From positions 2,282,001 to 2,346,000 of the forward strand of contig CM067541.1 in the NCBI GenBank assembly GCA_034509755.1: DNA of 64,000 nucleotides. The letters run 5' to 3'. The notes beneath the pieces are model-generated. The model did not search any database, was not told the origin of the DNA, and worked only from the letters and a program-made list of their open reading frames with translations. This document shows, one piece after another, positions 1 to 11,400 of the stretch (its first letter is position 1; the number at the start of each line of letters is the position of its first letter). The DNA comes from Anisodus tanguticus (taxonomy: Eukaryota > Streptophyta > Magnoliopsida > Solanales > Solanaceae). The position numbers and the translations under genes were made by a program.

Positions 1-2344
1 AACAGTCCATGTTCCAACAACAACGAGGGTAGAATGTGAAGCCTTTCTACACCTTTCTACACCCTTATTCCTTTAGGACATACATTAGCAATTACCACAC
101 TTAAACATGCATAATTGTAACTAAATTTTCAGCATTATAACACCACAAAACAGTCCCTAAAACAGTCCATATACATCACAACATGTCCAACAATTTCATG
201 CAAGTTCTTGGCCACAACATGTCATAATTCCATAACTCTTATCTTAACTCCTAAAATTCAATTTCGTATTTCAATACTTCCATATAACTAATTCCAACTA
301 AATATCAATGTTTCCTTTCAATTTCATCATGCAATTAGTGACAATAATAACAACAATAACCAACGAATTCAATAACACCAAAATCTGTCCCAAATTGGCA
401 ACTAGCCCAAAATTGTCACATGCAACGCTTAAATTCCAATTTCTCCTTAACACAAATTCATTACCTTAATTCTAACAACATGCATTCCAATTATATCATA
501 GAAAGAAGAATTTTATACCACAAATTCGTTCCAAAACAGTCCGCAATTTTCTACCCACTGCTTGTCCGAAAATCCCCACTGTTTTCGTATTTCTTTCCCT
601 TTTTTGTTCACTTCTTCAACTCCAATTGACATGCAAGTGTTCTACAATGTTAAACCATCATCCCTACACGTTTTTCTTCCAAAATTTCATCCCAAAAATT
701 CGAAATTTCTGGGCTAGAGTTTCGGCCAGCAGTGGTTGTTTTTGCCACTGTTTTTGGTGTTGTTTTGCTTCTAATTTTTGATGAAAAATGTAGTCTAGGA
801 AGAGAAGATAAAAATCTTAAATTGGGTATGGGGTTGGGGTGATTTTCGGCCAGCAGGGGGTGGGTTTGGAGAAGAGAGGTGAGGTTTTTGGTTAAGTTTA
901 GAATGAAGTTGAAGAGGTGAGTGTAGGTATATAAAAAAAATCTGAATTTCCTTATCACACTTTGGCCCCCCAAGTTCTTCAATTAATAAATTTTAAACCC
1001 ACATCTTTTAATTTCCGAGAATTTCATAAAGCCTCGTATCCTTAATGTCACAATTTTAATACAATACTATTCCATAACTCCATTGGAATAAATTCAACTA
1101 CTAGGATTAATTCTCGTCGTCACATGTATAGCACTAAAGAAAAACTATTCCGGAATAACATCCGTTTATACACTAATTTCCCGTATTAACATATGTAAGC
1201 GTTCCTTATATTCAATATCCGAATCTTACTTTCTTAATGACGTTCTTAATTATCATCTTAATCTTACGAGGTGTAATAAGAGGCTGATACAAATGAATTT
1301 CGCCTTTGGACTTTCCCCTTCACAAAGAAATGTAAGATGAGATACTGCAATAAAGAAAGGCGAAACTACCTAGAAACGCAAAGGTCCGGGCGGCGGGGAG
1401 GGAAGTCAAAAAGAAAGACAAGAATCTTGTATTATTTTTGTTTTTCTGAAAAGAACAAATTTTGATTCTCATTCTAATTTAGTAAAAGCTAAGGCTAAAA
1501 CTCAATTTTCGTTTTGTCCAATTTTTTTTTTATATCCAGCCTACTCATCTATTCTTGAAAATAGTAATCTCGAATCCTCATCGTTGTAAGATGTGTCTGA
1601 AAGTGTTACCAAAATAGAGCAAATTGATTTCAAGATTCAAACACACGCCGTAAACCTCCAACTGAATTTTAAATTTCTCTCACTTGCCATTCAGCTGGGA
1701 ACACGTTTTATCCAATTTCTCTCTGTGTGGGGGAAATATCTTATAATCAGATTCAACATATACGAACCTGCAGTAAAAATCTATGTATGATAAAGTTGAT
1801 AGCGTTGGATGTTGTAGCGAACATGCTACTCAATTCTGCTTACTGTTCCATTTTCTGATGTTTTTCCCTAGCAAGCAACACTAGTTGAGACAATCCTAGC
1901 CCAAAAAGAGAGTAAAAATGTTTATCTTTCAATTGTTTTCTGTAAGCAAATAGATGTGCATGTGAGTACCTTCGAGGTCATCCGACAAAAAATGATGTCA
2001 ATGTAAAGACGACAAGCAGAGCGGCTCAATAGAATAGGTGATCCTAAAATTTAGAAGAGGCTTCAAATTATTTAATAAAAAATTATATATTTTGTGAGTT
2101 TACACTGAGTATGTAGTTGTTGATGTTTATTCTTATAGCTTTTTAAAATGCAAGGCGGTTAATTATATTTTGAAGTCAATTCCTTTTTCTTAATTGAATA
2201 TAGCCAATTCGTGTAACCTCTCGTGAGAAAATTGAGGAAATGTCTAAAAAGGCACTCCAGTTTCTCAAATACTATAACCTTGGAATTCGGAGTGCTCACC
2301 TGATATCAATTCCTTTGACCTGGATTGTCAGTCAGTAAGGTCAT
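1..2344. other. AT-rich intergenic DNA, no gene recognised
   Basis: No reading frame in this stretch resembles a known protein. The open frame on the minus strand at 650-982 is low-complexity (Ser, Thr, Asn, Leu rich) and has no recognisable domain. The segment from 100 to 1000 has the texture of a decayed retrotransposon LTR, with long pyrimidine-rich runs and scattered short direct repeats, but I could not find paired ends. The last few hundred bases must hold the ancestral promoter of the aspartate oxidase copy that follows; I see no convincing TATA element. Confidence 0.4.
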
Positions 2345-5300
2345 ATGGCAACTGGTATAGCTTCAGGCATTTGAGAGAGCCTGTCTACCGGAGGAATAGC
2401 TCTCTGTCATTCCAATGTGATCCTGAACCAAATCCATTGGTATCTCTCCTTATTATCTTCTTTCTAGTCCCCTTCTCCTCTCTTATGGGCGAACAACTGT
2501 CAAAATGTTTTATTTTGGAGTTTTAAAGATGTTATTACATTCCAATTTGTAATGGTGATAGGCATTCACGTGTTGTCTGTAGTACTATTTATCCTCAAAT
2601 GGGAACTTACTGAAAAGGAATCTTTGTTTACCTGTTTAGGGGTAAACCAGTAATATCTTTTTTCATGAGGTGACATAATACTAGAAGCTTTGTTTTTCGA
2701 GTCATTTCCTGATTCCTTAGCAAAGAGAAAGGTTATTATGTCCATTTTCTGGTGGTGATGTGCTAATTAATTTTTCCAGGTCTTCTTGGATTTCCAAACT
2801 CTTGCAAGTTCATAGAAGTAATTATTCACAATGTCAAGTGAAAACAAACTGGAAGCCTCACAGAGGAACAATCAAATCATGCCAGAGAGAAGGCTCAACT
2901 AGGTATATCAATTTTGCTGTGATTGGTAGTTGAATTGCTGGCCTTCGATAAGCTCTTGAGGTTGCCAAACATGGAACTGTGGCTGAGATAACCAAGGCCG
3001 AGCCTCATGAGAGTAACACTAACTGTGCTCAAGGTGGTGTAAGTGCTGTGCTTTGCCCTACAGATTCAGTGGAGAGCCACATGCAAGATACAATTGTGGC
3101 AGGTGCTTACCTCTGTGATGAGGAGACTGTTAGAGTAAGTTCGCAGAATATTATAGTCTTCAGTTCCGTGAAGCAATTGCCCTTTTTCAGTTTTTTATCT
3201 TTGGAGACTATTTGCGTTTACTTTTCCAATTTTTTTTTCCCAGACTACTTGGTTGGATGAATAGGAAAGTTCTCCATCTATCTATCAGGTTGAAACCAAA
3301 GGAACTTTCTGTGTAGAACTGCCAAAAATTGGAGAAGTGTTATAGCAATGGGGCAGTTAGGCTTGTTTTCAAATTGAAGCTGAAGTGTCAAGCAACAATA
3401 CTACAAGAGAGGCTCTATGCCTATTCCTTGCTTCCGAGTAAGTGCTTAAAAGTTGAAACTGAAGAAGTGTTAAGGAGAGCAGAGAAACCAATGGTTGAGA
3501 ATAGGGAAGATTTCCGCTGGTGTATGTAGTACTCCTATTCTTCATGGTTCAAATCACTTCTTTATATGAACATATGGAGAAGAGAGGTGTGAAGGTGACA
3601 TGCAAGAAGGAAGAAATAAGAATAAGATAGGAAATGCACTTGTGTTGTCTTTCAGTTTGATTGTGGGATTACATTTAGTTTGTACCATAGTACTGTGGTT
3701 TCCTTTTTTAATGAGAACACACAGGTATCATTTGCACCAGCACCAATTTTTTAAGGGTCACCGCTTAGTTTGCTCTATGCTAGTTTCACTTGTCTCTGTA
3801 AATATACACTGGCTTCAAGGAGGTTTGTGTTGTGCTTGATTGATGGGACATTGCAACTGATATCTTCTTCTCAGTTCGGAAAAACTTGGTCCATGTAATT
3901 CTGCTTTTTATGCAATCTATGTATTCCAAAATTTTGTTTTTAGCTTACTCTTTTAAAATCTTCGTTCTTTTAAGTGCATCTTATTTCTCCAGGTTGTGTG
4001 TACTGAAGGACCTGAAAAAATTAGAGAACTGATTGCTATGGGGGTTTTGTTCGATCATGGGGACGATGGAAATCTGCATCTAGCCAGGGAAGGGGGCCAC
4101 TCCCATCGTCGAACTGTCCATGCTGCTGATATGACAGGCAGAGAGATAGAAAGGGTCCTATTAGATGCAGTTGTTAAGGATCCTAATATATATATGTTTC
4201 AACACCATTTTGCTATAGATTTGTTGATCACTCAGGTAAGTTTATTCTTTGATAGCAACTGTTTGCATTGGTTATTATTGGGGAAAAATTTTCTGCTCTA
4301 GCATCAATTTGGTCCAAAATGAAGGGTTGTTTCTCTAATCTAATTAGACTTGGCATTATTCTTTTGCTTATGTTATTTGTACAAATATTGCTTATGCGAA
4401 TTTTTTGCACTTGCTTATATTTTGTCCAAACTGCACGAATGGACCCTAGTGGATATGATTAAGCAAGCAGTGCAGTGCAAATGAGCGACAATTGAACATG
4501 ATTATAGTTGTGGAAAGGTGGCAATTGAACTGTTCAATAAGGACTTCTTTTGAATAAGGATGAATTGTTCGATAAGTCATATAAATATTTGCTGATGTTA
4601 ATTTGTATGCCAAGTGCAGGATGGTTCTGACATAGTTTGTCATGGCGTTGATACTATAATCACGGAAACACATAAGGTAGGTACAGTTGTTCGCTCATCT
4701 TCACCTCCATGATTTGAACGTATCCTCAAAATGATATAAATTGATTTCTTAGGCTTCTGTGCTCTTTTGAGTTTGTAGGTCATAAGATTCATTTCAAAAG
4801 TGACTTTGCTGGCATCAGGTGGAGCTGGACATATCTATCCAAGTACTACTAATCCACCGGTACGGGTTTCACCATCTTTTCCTCCAAAATGCTGTTAGTT
4901 ATAGTAATATCACTCCTTATAATTAGTAAGATTATTCAGAGTCCCTTCCTTGGTGCGGGGTGGCTAATAGTTACTTTTTTACCATATGATTAGCATACTT
5001 TTGCATTTAATTGTTGGTGATAAGCTTGGTCACAGTATCTTTTGTAACTCATAAGGATCTTATCAATTGACATTGATGCAAACAACATTCCATAGATTAT
5101 TAATATTTCTACCCTATAGCAATTGCATGTTAAGCTAATGTGCAATTAGAAACAAGAGCTCGCTGCCCTAAATGCGAAAAAAAAGGAAAAGAAAGAACGA
5201 AAAGAACAGACGATCTGGGTAGTCAAATAACGGATGTTCCTTTGCTTGTAAGTGTGGATTTGATGAAGATAATAAATTCTTATTGTATACACCAATAATT

Positions 5301-6935
5301 TTCTGTACCATAAAAGCAAACACTGTTCAAAGTTTTGTACTAACCTGGGTTAGGCATCTGCTGTGGCGCTATTCTGCTCATTATCATTTTTTTGGGTGCA
5401 ACTAATTGGTGGTGGGGCCAGTTCTGTTTTATACCTTAACAAAAATAAAGTTTAACTTTGTCGAATGTGGACATGTTTAAAGTTCTAATTCATATTGATA
5501 TGATGGTTGTAGGTTGCCACTGGAGATGGAATGGCTATGGCTCATCGAGCTCAAGCTGTAATTTCCAACATGGAGTAAGTAATCATCAGCATTGCATTCT
5601 TATTACAGAATATTTCTGCCTCTGCTTTAGTGAGCTGTGTTGTAAAGTCTGCTAATCCAGATTTCATCCATCCTTGGCCTTCTTGATTTCTGCAATCATT
5701 CAGAAATTTCACACTTGATAAAATATACAAGGGTGTGTTCAAAATGTTGTGCGGGATGATATTGGATATGCAACTTGAAATTTTCAGGTTAAAGGGCATC
5801 AAATTTTCTTCATTGGGGGATTAATTGATGTAGAAAAGATTTCTAGACTAGCAGTCCCCAGTCGGCTCTCTAACTATCCCGAAGGTTGCATTAGTAATTA
5901 CAATTCTCTGCCTCGTGTTGCCAGGTGTGTGCAATTCCACCCGACTGCCTTGGCTGATGAAGGCCTTCCCGTCAGACCATCAAATACCAGAGAGAATGCT
6001 TTTCTGATAACTGAAGCTGTTAGAGGTGATGGAGGCATCCTTTACAACTTAGATATGGAGAGATTTATGCCATTGTATGATGAAAGAGCAGAGCTTGCCC
6101 CGAGAGATGTGGTAGCAAGAAGTATAGATGACCAGCTCAAAAAGCGTGGTGAAGAGTATGTTCTTCTTGTGATATAAGTCACAAGCCCAAAGAGAAGGTT
6201 CTTTCTCATTTTCCTAATATAGCTGCTGAGTGTCTCCGCTATGGGTTAGACATAACACAACAGCCGATTCCGGTGGCCCCCGCTGCTCACTACATGTGTG
6301 GTGGAGTCCGTGCTGGACTCGACGATGAGACTAATGTACGAGGTCTTTATGTGGCAGGTTAAGTTGCATGTACTGGTTTGCATGGTCCGAACCGACTTGC
6401 AAGCAACTCGTTGGCTGAAGCACTAGTGTTTGCACGAAGAGCTGTACAGCCTTCAATTGATCACATGAACATATCTAAAATTGATCATGGTGCTTCAAGT
6501 TGGTGGCCGCGGCCTGTAGCCCCCGTGTTACTAGGATATACAGTACTTAACAAAGTCATTCGTCAGACAAGGGAAGTGAGGAAAGAATTGCAGTCAATCA
6601 TGTGGGAATATGTTGGAATTGTTAGGTCGACCTCAAGACTAACCCTTGCAGAGAAGAGAATCAAAGAGTTGGAATTGAAATGGGAAACTTACTTATTTCA
6701 GCATGGCTGGGAACCAACCATGGTTGGATTAGAGGCTTGTGAGATGAGGAATCTCTTCTGTTGTGCCAAACTGGTAGTTAACAGTGCTCTTTCTTGACAC
6801 GAGAGTCGTGGGCTTCATTACACCATTGATTTTCCTGACGTCGAGGAAAGCAAGAGGTTGCCAACGGTCATTTTTCCTTCACAGCTAAATAGCTCATGGA
6901 GCTCACAGCAATTACACAGGCAGCAGATATGTTAG
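2345..6935 (+). pseudogene. AO: L-aspartate oxidase (plastidial) pseudogene, seven exons
   Basis: Intact L-aspartate oxidase is the FAD flavoenzyme that turns aspartate into iminoaspartate in plastids, the first step of NAD (and in tobacco nicotine) synthesis. Exons lie near 2345-2439, 2780-3134, 3993-4235, 4620-4676, 4779-4859, 5513-5574 and 5925-6935, nearly all with good GT/AG borders, so this is a decayed gene and not a retrocopy. Recognisable blocks include ESNTN, AQGGVSAVL, HLAREGGHSHRR, ASGGAGHIYPSTTNPP, QFHPTALADEGLP, RGDGGILYN and HYMCGGVRAG. Lesions seen: exon 1 goes out of frame soon after the ATG (MATGIASGI, then stop); the FAD motif reads VIGS-stop-IAGL near 2930, followed by a second stop replacing Tyr; two extra bases near 6170 shift the frame; GTGGCAGGT is followed by TAA where Glu is expected (6361); and TGA replaces Arg near 6796. 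The reading resumes in frame to a natural stop at 6933. Not translatable into an enzyme. Confidence 0.95.
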
Positions 6936-7305
6936 ATACTCATACCTACTATTTGCCATTCTTCCTGCCAAAACTTCTCAAGTGCAGGGCATGATTAGTT
7001 TTTAGGTAAAGAAGATGCTAATGGGTTATTGTCATTCTTCCTGCCATTACTTTTGGAGCAGGGCAAAGTCATTCTTTGGTGAAGTATTACTTGTATGATT
7101 GTACTTGTACTAATTATAGAAGCCATAAGAGAGGAGCTTCGGGTCAATATGGCTTGCTTGGGCTCACTAAGTTTAATTCCTTTTGTTAATAATTGTGCAT
7201 TCTTTGTGCATTGCTTACTTGTATGATTTAGAATTTAACGCTGGGCTCCTAATGAAAGAGCACTAGTTATCTTTGTTAGAAGGGAATGTGTTAATTTCGC
7301 AGGGC
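6936..7305. other. 3' flank of the aspartate oxidase pseudogene
   Basis: This stretch is probably the old 3' UTR and downstream flank. It contains a short imperfect duplication around TGCCATTCTTCCTGCCA and TCATTCTTCCTGCCATT (about 6955 and 7032). No gene or transposon end is visible. Confidence 0.4.
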
Positions 7306-7998
7306 AGTACTTTTTACATCGCCAATTAAGGCACAATTACTTATTAAATACTCCCTCCGTTTATTTTACTTGTCACGTTTTGCTTCTCGAAAGTTGAACG
7401 GCATGGATTTTGAATTTTGATCATATTTTAAGATGTATTTTTTCATCATATTAGTATGAGAAAATTGTAACTTATAGTACTCCCTCCGTCCCAATTTATG
7501 TGATGAACTTTTATTTGGCACACACTTTAAGTAATAAAGGCAAACTTTTGAATCTTATGATCTAAAATAAGTCAAAAATATTTGTGTGGTTATAAATTAT
7601 TTTGTTTTGCGTAAAATGTAAAGTTTAAAGTTAAATTATTGCCAAATAAGGAAATATGTCATCCTTTTTGGGATGGATTAAAAAAGAAAGTGAGTCATTT
7701 TTTTTGGGAAAAGGGACTAGCATTTTTCGTATAGTTTTCGAACATATAAATTTAAAATTTAAAATTTAAAATATTAAATTAATCTAATTCAATTTAGTTT
7801 CTAAAATTAGTCAAATTAACTTTCGAGAAGCAAAACGTGATAAGTAAAATTGAACGGAGGAAGTAATTTTTTTATATTCGTAGTAAGTATAGGCGAACTT
7901 GGAAAAACTAATATCCTCTGTTTCTTTTTTTTTTCATAGTGTTTTTTGAATTTATAGCAATTGAATTCCACCTACTTTTTACATCGTCATTCAAGGCG

Positions 7999-8035
<37 letters not shown>

Positions 8036-8128
8036 TATTCCTAGCCAATATAGGCAAACTTTAGAAAAACGGGCATCCTCCGCTTCTTCTTTCCATAATA
8101 TTTTTTGAATTTATAGCAATTGAAGTAT
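7306..8128. repeat. Imperfect tandem duplication split by a MITE
   Basis: A unit of about 150 bp is present twice. Each copy starts with TACTTTTTACATCG, runs through a caaggc/gcaatt block and an AGTATAGGCGAACTT / AATATAGGCAAACTT block, and ends with TTGAATTTATAGCAATTGAA. Copy 1 is 7306-7348 plus 7866-7966; copy 2 is about 7967-8128 and carries a long poly-T run. Copy 1 is interrupted by the MITE at 7351-7863, so the duplication came first. Confidence 0.7.
7351..7863. mobile_element. Stowaway-like (Tc1/mariner) MITE, with a second MITE-like end inside
   Basis: The left end CTCCCTCCGTTTATTTTACT is mirrored at the right by an inverted copy ending CGGAGGAAG. The inverted match runs for about 45 bp, including a tcacgttttgcttctcgaaag block. 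TA dinucleotides flank both ends (7349-7350 and 7864-7865), the target duplication of this superfamily. At 7480 a second, different end begins (CTCCCTCCGTCCCAATTTATG) with a poorly matching partner near 7665, which suggests a nested and now eroded insertion. Confidence 0.8.
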
Positions 8129-8160
8129 AATTTTTTGAAGAAGTTAGTCTTTTATTTTCA

Positions 8161-8217
8161 ATATGAAGAGTGAATTTAAATATGAAGAGTGAATTTAAAT
8201 ATGAAGATTGAGTTTAA
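8161..8217. repeat. 19-bp tandem repeat, three copies
   Basis: The unit ATATGAAGAGTGAATTTAA is repeated at 8161, 8180 and 8199. The third copy carries two substitutions. It looks like simple replication slippage in noncoding DNA. Confidence 0.85.
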
Positions 8218-10545
8218 AGGTGTTGGAAAAGTTTGAAAGTTTAGTAGAGATGAAGTTTGATAGTTCAAACTTCAGAAAAATAATTTTTAGTTTCGAATAT
8301 ATATGTCTGGAATTTTAAGCATACATATTTGAAGTTTGGTCTAAGACAATTAGGCGCAATTGTCCAAAGTTCGGTCAAACAGCCTATTTTACAATTTCAG
8401 TCCCATATGTCTGAAATTATTTGCAGAGTAGTTAGACTTATAAAAGTTTATGGATCAATCATGGCTTAAATGGTGAGGTCATTTGCACTTTTATCCCTAT
8501 TTTGTGTTGGTCTTTAATTTTTGTCCCTCAAATAAAACTTATGTCTATTGCGATAAGGAATCTGGCACAATTAGCTATCGGTGTACTTCCTGAAAGGGAG
8601 TTTGGCACAGGTTTAGATTCGGCCTAAGTGGGAAAATATAATGGAGCACCTAGCAAAGCATAGTGGTAAGAAATAGACTAGCTTTTTCTTATTAGCAGCC
8701 CAATTTGTCAAATTTAGAAGGAAAAAAAATGGGCACTCTTAAATGCAGATGTTATCCTATCGGGATTCAATTTTAAAATTCTTCAATTTCTCACTCTTCA
8801 GAAAAAAGAAGAGCTCCTTTTTCACTTCCAAAGCTAGTCGTTTTTCTGCCCATTATGGATAAGAAAGCTACAAGGATATGAGCATAAAATATAAAGGGAT
8901 GATTTCAACCCTTCCCAAACGAGTAAACTCAAACCCTTATCCTTCTAATGATTTCTGCCAATAACAAGGTTTTTAGTTCTCTTTTATCTCCACAAAAGCT
9001 CTTTTATTGGCAATTTTATGCTCTAGGGAACCTCAGAATTGGAATAGTTGTGGGCTTGTGACCATGAGTCTTTAAAAAACTGGAATGGTACTTTTGTGAA
9101 TGTGGGAATATATATATATATATTTGTGTTTATCTTTCATGTATATCAGTGTATCTCCAGTATACATGTACATATCCATGAAAATTTGTGTGTGATATAC
9201 AATGATATACACGATACACATGTTATATGCATTGCCGCAGTGATGCTTTTCGGGTTCATTTCAGATCTGAATTTTGACTCCAAGCTAGTACAGATCATTT
9301 TAATCTTCCAATGAATTCCAACCATACCCACTCAAAAAATAAATTTAGATGGAAAATAGAATTAATCTTGAACAAAGATGAGCCAAAAATGAGATTTTCC
9401 CTCGATCAGCCTTTTTTCGACTACAGAGGATTATCTTTGAGACTTTTATGGGTTACTGAAGGGTTGTTAGAGAAGAAGATTAGGGTGGATTGAGAAGAGA
9501 TGGAAACTTACAGGAATTACCTATTGTCAATTATTGTCGAGCTAGAACTGCCAATACCAGTTATTGGCTAAGCAGATGCCAATAGAAGTCTCAATTTCCC
9601 TTATTAAAACATCAAGTACCATTCATAATTTGGGCCTCGATGGGTAGTTTTTTTGTATTTGTATTAAAATGAGGGAATATATTGGTCGAAAAAGCTTGGT
9701 AAAAGTCTGATTAAGGCCCCATTAAACCAAATTCGATTAATCCTTTGATAATGAAAAAATAATAGGAATAACATAATAATTATAACAAGTAAATAATCAA
9801 GCTGAAACAATAAAGAGAAAAATGAAGTAATTCTTATTGATTGATCCGGGCTAGACAACACCAAACCATAGTATCAAGGACTAAATGATCATTAACTTTG
9901 CCAGAGTTTTTGTATATCAACGTGTGTGTTACATTTGTAGATATCTATAGGACAAACTAGTCCTAAATAGCCCCCAACACCTCTCCCGCACGTACGTTTC
10001 GGGGATAAGATCGTAGTTGTTGGACGTGATAAACAACATTGGGATTATGATTGCCCATGTACCTTGAATCTTCCGAACGGATTAAGAGTTCTTCACTGTT
10101 CGGCTAAGCTGTCATCGGCATACTTAGGGTTGATTATGAGTTCCTTTCGTACTTGCCATGTGTCTGGTCAAAGAGCTTTTCATCCCCGTATATTTGCTTT
10201 CCAGCCAGTTCTCATGAGATGTTAGAGAAGTGGAAAAATATTTCAGATAGAAACGATGGATGTCATTTCGACTTCGTATCCAGGACACATGGCGAGACCA
10301 TGTTGGGGATGATGTCACCACCTTCTTTCACCTGTTCTTCTTCTTCTACTATTTATGCCAAAGACTTCTTCATTTTTTACTAGTAGTTGAGTGCTCATTG
10401 TTGTTCGGATCTTGACCGGATCCGAGCTTCCCAAGCTCTATGCTGTTGGGTTGCCTGAATTCCTTCTTAAATCCTTACTTTCTAGGCTTCCACTTTCAAA
10501 TTTTCATCAGTTTCATCTTAATCTCTGCAAACTAGATCATGGCAT
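8218..10545. other. Intergenic DNA, probable retroelement debris
   Basis: No protein domain is recognisable. Around 9110-9240 lies a cluster of GTATAC/GATATAC motifs resembling those at 40.2 kb and 58.7-59.0 kb, where they sit beside copia-type LTR sequence. The stretch 9940-10545 has moderate base composition and short open frames on both strands without recognisable domains. It ends at the start of an LTR-like repeat. Confidence 0.35.
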
Positions 10546-11400
10546 TGTTGGAAATTTGCCTTTGGCGGGAGTTGCGACCGACCAACTTTAACGGCTTAAA
10601 CACTAGTGTAACGTATGTTGGAGAATCCGGTTCTTCACACATGCATGATCTACTAAGTACGTAGATAACCGTAGGGCCAAGAATCGTCAAATTTCATTGA
10701 GAAATGAAAGAGATATTGGTTCAAGAAGTAAGGTGTTTGAAGCATGAAAAGTGTGGTATTGTGTGTAATTCTCCCTCATCGGTAGAGGAAGAAAGAAGTG
10801 TTGTGTATATAAGATTCGAAATTGGTTTGGGGTTTGGGACCCCAAGGGGTATCCCATGTGTTTAAAGGAGGGAGGACCTAGATGTGCTTCGGTTCGAGGA
10901 AAGACCACACGCGCGCCGCCGCCCGCCCGTCCGGTTCTCGGGTCACGGGCTGTGGGCTGTGGATCTTCTGATATTATCTTTTTGGGCCAAAAAAACTTTG
11001 CCAGAAGTACAGTTTGATCCCAGAAGTTTCAGATGTACAGTTTGGTCCCTGAAGTTTCAAGATGTACAGTTTGGTCCCACGAAGTTTCCGAACATCGAAT
11101 TTCGACGGTCAAAAACGAAATGCCAAGCACTCAATTCAGCCATTTATTTTGGCTGAATTACTCCTCCTATAATGGCCAAATCCGTTGGTCTTTCTCGCAT
11201 TTATGTTGGTGACTTTACTACCTCCATAATGGCCATTATTTGGCTATTATGGAGGCGCTTTTCAAGCGATGATCGCCCCCTCCCTCACCTATTTAAACAC
11301 CCCCTTACACCATTGTTGAAAAACAAGAATGAAAAAAAAAGATGCAGCAAAACGAGGCACGAAAATACACAACCAAAATAGTTTTCTTCCTACAACTTCC
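10546..11400 (+). mobile_element. Solo-LTR-like repeat, copy A
   Basis: The segment begins TGTTGGAAATTTGCC and matches, in reverse complement, the block at about 45480-46248. Shared landmarks in order are CACTAGTGT, CACACATGCAT, GGGCCAAGAATCGTCAAATT, ATGAAAGAGATATTGG, GGGTATCCCATGTGTTTAAA, the CGCGCGCCGCCG run, GTCACGGGCTGTGGG and ACAGTTTGGTCCC. A TATA-like CTATTTAAACACC near 11290 fits an LTR promoter. The 3' limit is approximate because the two copies diverge after about 11160. No pol sequence is attached on either side. Confidence 0.65.

Noticed and set aside
650..982. 110-codon frame on the minus strand
   Set aside because: Low complexity, no domain, AT-rich surroundings; no support as a gene.
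8003..8034. Long poly-T run
   Set aside because: No SINE or LINE body on the minus strand beside it; it is part of the tandem duplication unit.
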